From positions 372,001-436,000 of the forward strand of contig NZ_QLUW01000005.1 in assembly GCF_003268025.1 (NCBI RefSeq): a stretch of 64,000 nucleotides of DNA, written 5' to 3'. This DNA is from Paenibacillus montanisoli. Its GTDB lineage: Bacteria; Bacillota; Bacilli; Paenibacillales; Paenibacillaceae. Both the position numbers and the translations under genes were made by a program. Shown one piece after another: positions 1-8,243 of this stretch. The notes under the pieces were generated by a model. The model was not told the DNA's origin and did not search any database. It worked only from the letters and a program-made list of their open reading frames with translations. Position 1 is the stretch's first letter, and every line of letters begins with the position of its first letter.

Positions 1-44
1 CTGCATCGTATTAGTGAGCATGCAGATTCAAGGAGGGTTTATTC

Positions 45-824
45 ATGTCCATGTTCAAACGAATGCTCGCGAGCGTCGGAATCGGCGCGGCTCAAGTCGA
101 TCTTATGCTTCATGAGGATGTAGTTCACGCAGGGGATACGATAAGCGGGGTTGTCCGGATTCAAGGCGGCCGCGTCGACCAGCAGGTCGATGACGTCTAT
201 GCCTACGTTATGACGCGTTACTTGAAAGAACAGAACGATTCGAAAATCGAACATGAAGCAACGGTGGCAAAATTCCGGTTAACCGGAAAATTCATGGTGA
301 AGGCGGAGCAAGTCTACGAATTCCCGGTCTCTTTCCAGCTTCCGTCCAATACGCCGATATCTATGGGCCGTACGCCGATCTGGATTCAAACCGGACTGGA
401 TATCAAAGAAGCCGTCGATCCTAAGGATCATGATCGTTTGCAAGTGCGCCCGCATCCGCATGCGGAAGCCGTTCTGGATGCCGTCGAACAGCTTGGCTTC
501 CGTCTCCGCGAGGTATCGTGCGAATACGCGCCGCATTTCGGCCGGCTCACCGGCTTGCCGTTCGTGCAGGAATTCGAATTCGTTCCGACCTCCCAGTTCC
601 GGGGCCAGCTGGATGAGCTGGAACTCATCTTCAGCCCGAGCGAGAGCGGCATCGAACTGCTGCTCCAAATCGATCGCAAAGCCCGCGGCCTATCCGGTCT
701 ATTCGCCGAAGCGTTCGATACCGACGAGAGCTTCGTCAGAATGCGCCTCGACCGCAGCCAGCTGGCTGCCGGCACGAGCTACATTGCCGATCAGCTGTCG
801 GAGACGATCCGCAGATACGCTTAG
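45..824 (+). CDS. spo0M: Sporulation-control protein Spo0M family
   Basis: A 259-residue protein that reads as a full-length member of the Spo0M (SpoOM, arrestin-like) family. It opens with the family's characteristic start (MFKRMLASVGIGAAQVD), then an all-beta region of about 130 residues and a C-terminal acidic/hydrophobic segment. Family knowledge: Spo0M is a soluble cytoplasmic protein that affects early sporulation and cell division in Bacillus; its biochemical role is unsettled. An AAGGAGGG ribosome site sits about 8 bases before the ATG at 45; a second ATG two codons later is also possible. It is a lone gene closed by a bidirectional hairpin. Family assignment is firm, function is by homology. 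Confidence 0.9.
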   Translation: MSMFKRMLASVGIGAAQVDLMLHEDVVHAGDTISGVVRIQGGRVDQQVDDVYAYVMTRYLKEQNDSKIEHEATVAKFRLTGKFMVKAEQVYEFPVSFQLPSNTPISMGRTPIWIQTGLDIKEAVDPKDHDRLQVRPHPHAEAVLDAVEQLGFRLREVSCEYAPHFGRLTGLPFVQEFEFVPTSQFRGQLDELELIFSPSESGIELLLQIDRKARGLSGLFAEAFDTDESFVRMRLDRSQLAAGTSYIADQLSETIRRYA

Positions 825-832
825 TAAAATGC

Positions 833-868
833 AAGAAGCCTTTCCCGATCATCAGGAAAGGCTTCTTT
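833..868. terminator. Bidirectional hairpin terminator
   Basis: Perfect 13-bp inverted repeat AAGAAGCCTTTCC / GGAAAGGCTTCTT (833-845 with 855-867), lying between the convergent ends of spo0M (+) and the OmdA-like gene (-). It can serve both genes. Confidence 0.85.
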
Positions 869-877
869 ATGATTTCG

Positions 878-1552
878 TTACCTGTTGCTCCTCCGGTAGA
901 GATCGACGCTTTTGTAGCCCGCGCCAAGAATTCCCTTCATCTCTTCTCTGCGCTTGGCCTTCGTATCTTCCTGCACGGCGCTGTACACATAGCGTGCCCA
1001 GTCCTTCTGGTAGCCGGGCGTTAGCGACCGGTAGAAGGCCAGCACCTCCGGAGCATCTTGCAGATCCAGCTCCACATCCGGAATCATCGCGATGTAGTCG
1101 TCCACGCATTGACTCGGCTTCGATGAAGCCGCCTTCTTCGGCGGCTCGATCTTGAAGCCAACGACCGTGAACACATCGTCCAGACCGACCATCCGCGCGA
1201 ATTTCAGGCTGCTTGTCCCGATATAACCGTCCTCGTCGGCACCCAACCCTTCAAAGAGGCTGTCTCGGTGAATATAGGTCGGATAGACCTTATTCCCCTT
1301 CTTGGGATACGCCGCGTACAAGTAGCCGCCCACCGTCAAATAATCGCCCGCAATGACTTGCTGGATCAGGTTTTGCAGTGCTTTCATATCAAGCGTGTAC
1401 GCAAAAATCAGATCGTAGCTGGGGGCCGCTAGCTTAGTATCGTAACCCTCCAGTCCGGCAAAATGATCTTCGCCGCCTTCAGGCTTATACAGGATCGCAG
1501 CCTTCTTATATTTGTTTAAATTGAGCTTGTCCACTATGGTCTTAGACGACAC
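878..1552 (-). CDS. YdeI/OmpD-associated (OmdA) family protein
   Basis: A 224-residue soluble protein. The C-terminal 60 or so residues (from APEVLAFYRSLTPGYQKDWA onward) match the OmdA/YdeI bacteriocin-protection domain as I know it, including the conserved tryptophan and the Lys/Arg-rich stretch after it. The N-terminal half is not one I can name; it is a mixed alpha/beta sequence with many Tyr and Lys. I chose the GTG at 1550-1552, preceded by GGAGG with a 7-base spacer, over an upstream ATG (1594) that lacks a site. The family's function is poorly defined. It ends against spo0M with a shared terminator. Confidence 0.75.
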   Translation of the reverse strand: MSSKTIVDKLNLNKYKKAAILYKPEGGEDHFAGLEGYDTKLAAPSYDLIFAYTLDMKALQNLIQQVIAGDYLTVGGYLYAAYPKKGNKVYPTYIHRDSLFEGLGADEDGYIGTSSLKFARMVGLDDVFTVVGFKIEPPKKAASSKPSQCVDDYIAMIPDVELDLQDAPEVLAFYRSLTPGYQKDWARYVYSAVQEDTKAKRREEMKGILGAGYKSVDLYRRSNR

Positions 1553-1647
1553 TTGGCATCCTCCGTTTCGCATGGTCATGCTTGCCTTTATCATACCATT
1601 TTCGCTACTCCGGTTTCACTTGCCTCGGCACTGCTTCATAACCCTTT

Positions 1648-1727
1648 GTAACACCCGGAAATACATAGTGATACTTGGTATTACCCGGTGCGACTTCGTG
1701 TTACTAAGTAATACCGAGTCACATTAG
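1648..1727. repeat. Eight phased 10-bp repeats, candidate centromere (parC-like)
   Basis: Read on the plus strand, eight consecutive 10-base units begin at 1648, 1658, 1668, 1678, 1688, 1698, 1708 and 1718. Base 1 is G in 8/8, base 2 is T in 7/8, base 6 is A in 8/8, and base 7 is C in 7/8; the commonest unit is GTRATACnnG. The period is close to one DNA helical turn, so all sites face the same side. The array directly follows the parR-like gene, and the last unit overlaps its stop codon. Known ParR proteins bind tandem repeats of about 10-12 bp; the role here is inference. Confidence 0.7.
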
Positions 1728-2191
1728 CTCCATGCTTCTATGTCTTCCTCATCGATTTCATCCGCGACAGCCGGCTCAAAAGAGGGAGAGAGCTGCGATT
1801 CAGACGCCGTAGAGGCTGCAGAGTTTGTGGACGCTTCAGATGCATCAGGCGCAACAGGTGCCTCGGATTCCGCAGCCGCATCAATCGTTTCGGCCGCAGT
1901 GACCGCTTCCGCCGCGGCAGCTGCTGTCTCCTGCCGGGCTTCCGCTAGGACGTCAGCTTCCATGGAGGCCGCCATGCCCGCACCTGTGCCGGAATCCTGG
2001 ATGCCTATCCTCTCGGCCGGTATATACAGCTGCAGGTTACGAACCCCATGAAGCATAATTTCGTTCTCTACCAAGTAACGAAAGGAATCCATCAGATTCG
2101 TTTGCATGTTCAGCCACGCCATTACGAGCGGATCTTCCGTCTTCTTGGTCTTCAGGCTAATATTGTCGCCCGGAAGCTTCGTCTTCTTCAT
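1724..2191 (-). CDS. ParR-like DNA-binding partner of the actin-like gene
   Basis: A 155-residue protein in two parts. Residues 8-60 read as a ribbon-helix-helix pattern: a short strand (NISLKTKKT), a helix (PLVMAWLNMQ), a turn, and a second helix (LMDSFRYLVENEIML). This is the arrangement of ParR/AlfB-type adaptors. The remaining 90 residues are an acidic, Ala/Ser/Glu/Thr-rich tail with no apparent fold, ending DEIDEEDIEAWS. It follows the ParM-like gene after about 25 bases, so the two form one operon. Start set at the ATG preceded by AGGTGAT. Sequence similarity to named ParR families is only pattern-level, so the role rests mainly on context and on the flanking 10-bp repeats. Confidence 0.6.
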   Translation of the reverse strand: MKKTKLPGDNISLKTKKTEDPLVMAWLNMQTNLMDSFRYLVENEIMLHGVRNLQLYIPAERIGIQDSGTGAGMAASMEADVLAEARQETAAAAAEAVTAAETIDAAAESEAPVAPDASEASTNSAASTASESQLSPSFEPAVADEIDEEDIEAWS

Positions 2192-2216
2192 TCCTATCAC
2201 CTGCCGGCATCATTAG

Positions 2217-3425
2217 TTACGCGGGAGTTACAACGGGCTCCACCGCTTTATTTTTCAGCGCCTCGAAGATTTTGCCGCGTACGAAGGAGTCGAGCCCCCT
2301 TGCGTTGAGTTCCACCGCATACTCAGCCGGAATGTAGAGCAGCTTGAGTTCCCGCTCGTCGCACAGCTCCCTCAGATACGGAGACAGAATGGACCGCATC
2401 AGGATGCTGCCTCCGCCATAAACGCAAATCAAGTCGATCTCGTTGCGCGCTTTGGTCAGCTGCTTCTTGACATGCTGCACGATCTGCTTGACCTGGCTTT
2501 CAAGCGGCCGGCGCAGCGTCTTGAGCGCTCTCGCATGGTACTTGTGCCTCGGATTTTTGAGCACGTCGCTAAAGAATTGGCGCGGACTGTCCGGCAGATG
2601 GATCAAGCGGTTGAATTCCTGCAGCGCTTCTTCGATCGCATAGCCCGCTCCATGGTGGCTGCCATGCACGAACTGCCGCAGGAAGCGGTTGCCCTCGGTA
2701 ATCGGATACTCCGTAGAGCCGTCGCCAATATCGACATGCAGAATGCGCTTATCTTTAAAGAAGCTGCCGTTAAATTTCTTATCAATGCCGTATGATGCCG
2801 CGAATTCGGAGAAGATCTCCCCTTCCCGCCAATTCCCTACGCTATCCTTCTGGAGCGTAAAAATAACCGGCGTCGCTTCAGGCACGACTTTGACGAAAGG
2901 GAACACGATGTTGACCGCCACGCGCTGAATGCCCAAATGGACGGTTACATGATGCTTGCCGTTCGTGAATCGCTTCTCGAACCGGGCGGACGTTTCGTCA
3001 TTATGCTGCGTTACCGGCAGGGCCGTCGCCATATCGACTTCAATGTCGAGCTGTGCCGGGATTTTTTTCTCCTCGTTATAGGCCTTCTGAACCGCTACCG
3101 CGGCGATCTGCGCCAGCGTGTTTACGACAGGCAGGTCCATATCGCTCTTGGAATCGATGCCGATCTGAATATTATCGATGATTTCGCCGCTCTCGAGCGC
3201 GAACTTTCCGACATAGTACATCCCAGGCTTCGTAGAAGGCGAATCGATCGTAACGACAAGTTGATCCTGCAAGTTCTTGAGGAAACTCTCCGGAAGCTGC
3301 TCCTCGCGCCACGGAAGCTCGTCCACGCTGCAATTCACGTTCGGCTGCCGAATCAATCTGCCGTCAATCACCAGATCATGCTCGCTGTTCCCGTTATCGT
3401 TGCCTACAAAGAAATGATAATTCAT
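2217..3425 (-). CDS. ParM/StbA-family actin-like ATPase
   Basis: A 402-residue protein with the actin/Hsp70 ATPase landmarks in order: phosphate-1 loop near the N terminus (VGNDNGNSEHDL), phosphate-2 loop (HVDIGDGSTEYPI, mid-protein) and adenosine motif (VYGGGSILMRSIL) in the C-terminal third. This is the layout of ParM/Alp segregation actins, which polymerise with ATP and push plasmid copies apart through a ParR adaptor bound at a centromere. The start ATG has a GGGAGG site. The ParR-like gene and a 10-bp repeat array follow directly. The cassette sits among ordinary chromosomal genes here, so its cargo (chromosome, integrated element, or something else) is unknown. Confidence 0.85.
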   Translation of the reverse strand: MNYHFFVGNDNGNSEHDLVIDGRLIRQPNVNCSVDELPWREEQLPESFLKNLQDQLVVTIDSPSTKPGMYYVGKFALESGEIIDNIQIGIDSKSDMDLPVVNTLAQIAAVAVQKAYNEEKKIPAQLDIEVDMATALPVTQHNDETSARFEKRFTNGKHHVTVHLGIQRVAVNIVFPFVKVVPEATPVIFTLQKDSVGNWREGEIFSEFAASYGIDKKFNGSFFKDKRILHVDIGDGSTEYPITEGNRFLRQFVHGSHHGAGYAIEEALQEFNRLIHLPDSPRQFFSDVLKNPRHKYHARALKTLRRPLESQVKQIVQHVKKQLTKARNEIDLICVYGGGSILMRSILSPYLRELCDERELKLLYIPAEYAVELNARGLDSFVRGKIFEALKNKAVEPVVTPA

Positions 3426-3512
3426 TCTTGAATCCTCCCTATAACTAGGTATTGGTTTTGGTCATCCCAGCCAACCGCCTGCACGTCACGTCAACGACAA
3501 TTACATTCCTTG

Positions 3513-3542
3513 GTATTACTTTGCCATACACGGTGTTAGCAG
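3513..3542. promoter_or_regulatory. Three weaker 10-bp repeats upstream of the actin-like gene
   Basis: Units beginning at 3513 (GTATTACTTT), 3523 (GCCATACACG) and 3533 (GTGTTAGCAG) keep the spacing and part of the consensus of the downstream array (1648-1727), in the same orientation. They lie about 90 bases before the start codon, where a ParR-type repressor operator would be expected. This is inference from three imperfect copies. Confidence 0.4.
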
Positions 3543-3618
3543 GCATCATGCTACAGTCCCACGGCGCATTAAGCTTCTCTCATTTGAATTTGTCGGATCA
3601 TGACGCGAGCCTGGTCCC

Positions 3619-3652
3619 AAAAAAAAGAGACCATCCTCCCACGGATCGTCTC
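3619..3652 (-). terminator. Terminator of the cyd operon
   Basis: Minus-strand hairpin GAGACGATCC / GGATGGTCTC (one mismatch) followed by eight T residues, 13 bases after the cydC stop codon. Confidence 0.85.
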
Positions 3653-3664
3653 TTGCCTTCTCGC

Positions 3665-5422
3665 TTATATCCACCGTCTTCGCTGGGCCTCCCGCAGCTT
3701 CCAGTACGCCCCTCTCGCTTCGATCAGCGCTGGATGCGTGCCTTGCTCGCACACGCTGCCTTGGCGAACGACGATAATATGGTCCATCGTTTCCAGTCCT
3801 TCCAGCCTATGCGTGATCCACAGCACCGTTCTGTTCTTTAGAACCGTTCGCATCGATTGGACGAAAGCTTGCCGGGTCAAGGGATCCAAGCTGGAGGTTG
3901 GTTCATCGAACAGCGTGATCGGGGCATCCCGAAGCAAAGCGCGAGCCAAAGCCACCCGCTGCCGCTCTCCGCCGGACAAGCGCGCCCCTCCTTCGCCGAT
4001 GACGGTATCATAGCCTTGCGGCATGGCCTCAATCGCATCATGGATAAGCGCGAGCTTCGCTGCATGCATGCATTCCTCTGCCGAGGCGCCGGGTTTGCCG
4101 AGCCGCAAGTTTTCAAGCACCGTCGCGTTGAACAGCTGTACCTGCTGAGATACCACCCCGAAGAGACTGCGTACAGCCTCCTCCGGCAGCTCACGCAATT
4201 CCATCCGGTTGAGGAGGATGGAGCCGGTTTGGTAGGGACGCAGTTTGAGCAGCAGCTGCAGGATCGAGCTTTTGCCCGCCCCGCTTTCGCCGACGATCGC
4301 CACATGCTGGTCTTGCTTTAGCTCAAAGGATAATTGGCGCAAAGCAGACGTCCCGTCCGGGTAGTGCATTTGTACCTGTTGAAACCGTATTTCCAACGGC
4401 GGCTGATTCAGCTCAATGAGTCCCTGGACCGAACACCCTGCAGCCTGTCCATAGGACGGCTGCGTTAGCGGCGCATCGGCGAGCGCGAACAACCGCTTTC
4501 CTGCCGCAAGCGTTTGACCGGCTTGCTGGAATGCGGCTGGAAGCGCCATAACCGATTCGAACCCTGCCAGCGTAACGAGAATTAACGTCGGGAGTGCCAA
4601 GCCTTCCAGCTTGCCCTGCCCGATCAACGGAATGGCGGTCAGCAGCACGAGCCACATTGCGAGCTTCGCCATTGCAGACATAGCGGCTCCGGATAGGGAG
4701 GCGATTCTGTTCATGCCGGTATTCAGGCCGTCGATCCTTCTTTGGGTAGATTCCAGCCGTAGCAGCTGTTCGCCTTCTCTTCCTGCTGCCACAAGCTCCG
4801 GCAGACCCGTGACCAGCTCCGAAGCCTGCAGGTAGAGCTCCGCCCTAGCCTCTGCCAACGATTCGCCTCTTACGCGCCCGAAGCGATGGGCAGCGTAAGG
4901 AATCCCTGCTCCGGCCAGTATCAGCATCAAGGCCACAAGCAAGCCGAGCGAGTAATGATAGGCGGCTAAAATGCTAAAGCAGAGCCCTATGGTAAGCAAA
5001 GCAATCACCGGCGGAGCAACAAGGCGCAGAAAGAAATGCTGCAGCTGCTCCACATCGCTGACGACGGAGCCCAGCATGTCCCCGCTGCGATTCTTCTCCA
5101 GCAGCTCGGCTCCTCTCGGCTCCAAGCGGCCATAGAGCCATTTCCGGATGCCTGCGAGCACGCGGAATGCCGCATCATGCGAAAAGAGGCGTTCCAAGTA
5201 GCGGAATACGCCTCTCGACAAACCAAAGAACCGTACGCCGACGATCGGCAGCCAGATTAACAGCACGTTCTCCGGATGCAGAGCGGCTGCCGCAATCAAA
5301 TAGCCCGAAGTCCCCATGAGCCCGACGTTCGCCCCGACAGTGAGGAATCCGAGCAAAATCGCGGCCGACATTTGCAGCCGGTATGGCTTCATGAAATGCA
5401 GCATGCGCCAGAACGTGCTCAT
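3665..5422 (-). CDS. cydC: Thiol reductant ABC exporter subunit CydC
   Basis: A 585-residue half-transporter: six membrane segments in the first 310 residues, then an ATPase domain with Walker A GESGAGKSS (about 379), signature LSGGER (about 482) and Walker B LFDEPTS (about 503). It pairs with CydD, whose stop overlaps this start (ATGA). In E. coli CydDC exports cysteine and glutathione to the outer face of the membrane and is needed to assemble cytochrome bd; in Bacillus cydCD sit beside cydAB for the same purpose. It is the last gene of the cydABDC operon and is followed by a strong terminator. Confidence 0.93.
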   Translation of the reverse strand: MSTFWRMLHFMKPYRLQMSAAILLGFLTVGANVGLMGTSGYLIAAAALHPENVLLIWLPIVGVRFFGLSRGVFRYLERLFSHDAAFRVLAGIRKWLYGRLEPRGAELLEKNRSGDMLGSVVSDVEQLQHFFLRLVAPPVIALLTIGLCFSILAAYHYSLGLLVALMLILAGAGIPYAAHRFGRVRGESLAEARAELYLQASELVTGLPELVAAGREGEQLLRLESTQRRIDGLNTGMNRIASLSGAAMSAMAKLAMWLVLLTAIPLIGQGKLEGLALPTLILVTLAGFESVMALPAAFQQAGQTLAAGKRLFALADAPLTQPSYGQAAGCSVQGLIELNQPPLEIRFQQVQMHYPDGTSALRQLSFELKQDQHVAIVGESGAGKSSILQLLLKLRPYQTGSILLNRMELRELPEEAVRSLFGVVSQQVQLFNATVLENLRLGKPGASAEECMHAAKLALIHDAIEAMPQGYDTVIGEGGARLSGGERQRVALARALLRDAPITLFDEPTSSLDPLTRQAFVQSMRTVLKNRTVLWITHRLEGLETMDHIIVVRQGSVCEQGTHPALIEARGAYWKLREAQRRRWI

Positions 5423-7200
5423 CCGGCCATCCCCTCCTGCTCTCTTGCTTTTGCGCGATGTTGCGCAGATTCATGCTCTTCGGCATTCATCATGCTAGCG
5501 TACAGCCCGTTTGCGTCCATTAAAGCTTCGTGGCTGCCGCTTGCAACGATCGCACCGTCTTGCAAAGCCACAATATGGTCCGCCGTGCGTGCCAAATCCA
5601 TATGATGCGTGACCAGGACCGTCGTTCGGCCCCTTCCCCATTGCTCTAGAGACCTCTTAATAAACTCTCCATTCTCCAAATCCAGCTGGTCCGTCGGCTC
5701 GTCCAGCACGAGCAAAGGCGCTTGCTTCAACAGCGCTCTCGCGAGAGCGATTCTCTGCACCTGCCCGCCGCTCAGCTGCGCTTGTTCCGATAGAACGGTC
5801 TCATAGCCATGGGCAAGCTCCCGAATGAATCCATCCGCATTAGCCATGCAGGCTGCCCGTACGATATCCTTTGCGGCGGCATGAGGATGCCCTAACGTTA
5901 GATTTTGTTCAACTGTAGCCGGAAACAGGTGAGGCTTCTGCTCGCAAACCGCCAGCTGAGAGCGCCACCATTTCATTGAAAGTTCGCTCATATCGGTTCC
6001 ATCGATAAGAATTCGCCCCGACGCCGGCTTGATATACCCCTGCAGCAGCTCGAGCAGCGTGCTCTTACCCGCTCCGCTCGGGCCGACGATGGCCAGCCGC
6101 TCACCAGGTTCGATCACGAAGGACACCTCGGACAAGACCGGGATCGGCACGTCCGGATACTGAACGGTTACGCGGTCAAATTCGATGCGATATCCCCGGC
6201 TGCTGGCGGGCAGGCTCCTTCCGTCCGGTTGTTCCGGCCAGCCAAGCGGCTCCACGTCCAATACCTGAAGTATGCGCTCCGCGGCGGTCATACCGTTCAA
6301 GCCGGCATGATACTGGGCTCCTAATTGACGTATCGGCGCATAAAATTCCGGCACCAGCAGCAGCACGCAGAAGGCCCGGTAGAAGATAAGCTCGCCGGAT
6401 ATCAGCCGCAAGCCCAAGAATACGGCGACAACGGCCGTGCTAAGCGTCGCGAACAGCTCCATAACGAAGGCCGACATGAAGGCAATCCGCATGGTCGACA
6501 TGGTCGTCGTCCTGAGCTTCTCGCTTATACGGGAAATAATTTCGATTTGCGCTTTGCTCCGGTTGAACAGGATTAACGTGGGCAATCCTCTCAGCACATC
6601 GAAAAAATGCCCGCTCAACAAGCCCAGCTGATGGAACTGGCGATCGGCCTTCTTCTTCGCCGCTTGGCCGATGATCACCATAAAGACAATGAGCATTGGG
6701 AGCGTAACCGCCATAATGCCGGCTGATATCCAATCGAGAGGCGCCGCCATGCAGAGTACGGCCAGCGGCAGAAAGGCGGACAGACTCCTTTGCGGCAAAT
6801 ATTTCGCCACGTAGTTTTCCAGTTGGTCTACACCTTCGCAAAGGACGCTGACCAACTCCCCGCTCCGCTCCCCCTTCGCATAAACGGGTCCGAGCTCTGA
6901 AATTTGCCGGGCAAGCCGCAGCCGAAGCTCGCTCTTCATCCGCGCCGCCGCCTGCAGGGCTGCATATTCGCTGACCAACAGAAGCACCGCCCGTAAACCG
7001 ATCCAGCCGAGCAGCAGCCATAAAGCGGGGATCAGGCTTCGAAGCGATTTCCCGCCTATAAATGCCCCATCGACGATATGCGCGAGCTGGGATGCTTCCA
7101 GCAAGAGAACAAGCCCGCCCGTGCCCGCCAAAACTACGGCGGCGCCTATGCGAAAGCGCGCCGCCGGAACGTATCGGAATAATCTTCGGTTCTGGTTCAT
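5419..7200 (-). CDS. cydD: Thiol reductant ABC exporter subunit CydD
   Basis: A 593-residue half-transporter partnering CydC. The N-terminal half holds six transmembrane segments; the C-terminal half carries Walker A GPSGAGKST (about 372), signature LSGGQ (about 474) and Walker B VLDEPTD (about 500). The final 25 residues are a charged, Ala/Glu-rich tail. Its start follows the cydB stop with essentially no gap, and its end overlaps cydC, so translation is probably coupled. The gene order A-B-D-C identifies this one as CydD rather than a generic exporter. Confidence 0.93.
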   Translation of the reverse strand: MNQNRRLFRYVPAARFRIGAAVVLAGTGGLVLLLEASQLAHIVDGAFIGGKSLRSLIPALWLLLGWIGLRAVLLLVSEYAALQAAARMKSELRLRLARQISELGPVYAKGERSGELVSVLCEGVDQLENYVAKYLPQRSLSAFLPLAVLCMAAPLDWISAGIMAVTLPMLIVFMVIIGQAAKKKADRQFHQLGLLSGHFFDVLRGLPTLILFNRSKAQIEIISRISEKLRTTTMSTMRIAFMSAFVMELFATLSTAVVAVFLGLRLISGELIFYRAFCVLLLVPEFYAPIRQLGAQYHAGLNGMTAAERILQVLDVEPLGWPEQPDGRSLPASSRGYRIEFDRVTVQYPDVPIPVLSEVSFVIEPGERLAIVGPSGAGKSTLLELLQGYIKPASGRILIDGTDMSELSMKWWRSQLAVCEQKPHLFPATVEQNLTLGHPHAAAKDIVRAACMANADGFIRELAHGYETVLSEQAQLSGGQVQRIALARALLKQAPLLVLDEPTDQLDLENGEFIKRSLEQWGRGRTTVLVTHHMDLARTADHIVALQDGAIVASGSHEALMDANGLYASMMNAEEHESAQHRAKAREQEGMAG

Positions 7201-7201
7201 C

Positions 7202-8212
7202 CTAATATTCCAGATGATCCGTCGGGCTGATTCGTTTGCGGAATACCCAGTAGGTCCAGATTTGATAGGCGAGCACGAACGGGATGGTCGTAACGGCCAC
7301 GATCGTCATCACTTTCAGCGTATAGGGGCTTGAGGACGCATTATAAATCGTCAAGTCGAATGCAGGGTCGATCGAGCTTATCATGACGCGGGGGAACAAG
7401 GACATGAACACCGTAATCGTCGACAGCACGATCGTCACGCCCGTCATCGCGAAAGCCCAGCCCATATAATGGCTTCGGATAAAGTACCAGACGGAGAACA
7501 GCGACAAGCCCGCTAAGATCGGCACCGTGCCCGGATCGACGCCATGCCTCGTGAACATATCGGTCTCGAAATAACTAAGCACGATGAACAAAACCATCAA
7601 TACGGTCGTCCACGCGCCTACCCCCAGTGCCACCTTGCCGGACTGCTCCCTTATTGTGCCGACTGTTTTCAATGACAGATACAAAGAGCCGTGCAGCAGA
7701 AACAGCAATACCATGCTGACCCCGGCCGTGACCGAGTATAAGCTGATCAAATCCCAGAAGCTCCCGACAAAGTTCATGCTGGCGTCTATCGGCACGCCCC
7801 TCATGAGATTGGCGAGCGCAATGCCCCATAACAGCGGAGGAAGCACGCTGCCGAAGAAAATAATCCAGTCCCATGTCGAACGCCAAGCTTTGCTCGGCAG
7901 TTTACTCCTGAACTCGAATGCCACGCCTCGGCCGATCAAGGCGATCAGCAGCAGGAAGAGCGCCATATAGAACCCGCTGAACAAGGTGGCGTACCAGTTC
8001 GGAAATGCAGCGAACATCGCTCCGCCCGCCGTAATGAACCAGACCTCATTGCCGTCCCAGACCGGTCCGATTGTGTTGATAATGACCCGCCGGTCCACGT
8101 CGCTTTTGCCAAGGAACGGCAGCAGCATGCCAACGCCGAAATCGAAGCCCTCCAAGAAGAAGAACCCGATAAACAACACCGTAATTAAGACGAACCATAC
8201 CGTTGCCAACAT
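7202..8212 (-). CDS. cydB: Cytochrome d ubiquinol oxidase subunit II
   Basis: A 336-residue polytopic membrane protein, the usual CydB length, opening with a hydrophobic helix and the family start (FFFLEGFDFGVGMLLPFLG). It carries the conserved NEVWFITAGGAMFAAFP region near residue 55-70, characteristic of the family. CydB pairs with CydA to form the bd-type quinol oxidase, which reduces oxygen to water with high affinity and does not pump protons. The ribosome site GGCGGAG lies 7 bases before the ATG. Second gene of the operon, 31 bases after cydA. Confidence 0.95.
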   Translation of the reverse strand: MLATVWFVLITVLFIGFFFLEGFDFGVGMLLPFLGKSDVDRRVIINTIGPVWDGNEVWFITAGGAMFAAFPNWYATLFSGFYMALFLLLIALIGRGVAFEFRSKLPSKAWRSTWDWIIFFGSVLPPLLWGIALANLMRGVPIDASMNFVGSFWDLISLYSVTAGVSMVLLFLLHGSLYLSLKTVGTIREQSGKVALGVGAWTTVLMVLFIVLSYFETDMFTRHGVDPGTVPILAGLSLFSVWYFIRSHYMGWAFAMTGVTIVLSTITVFMSLFPRVMISSIDPAFDLTIYNASSSPYTLKVMTIVAVTTIPFVLAYQIWTYWVFRKRISPTDHLEY

Positions 8213-8243
8213 CGCTGTCTCCGCCTTTCATGTCTCTAATGGG

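Noticed and set aside
430..1155. A 241-residue plus-strand frame across spo0M and the next gene
   Set aside because: Out of frame with spo0M and running through the terminator; Arg/Ser-rich shadow composition.
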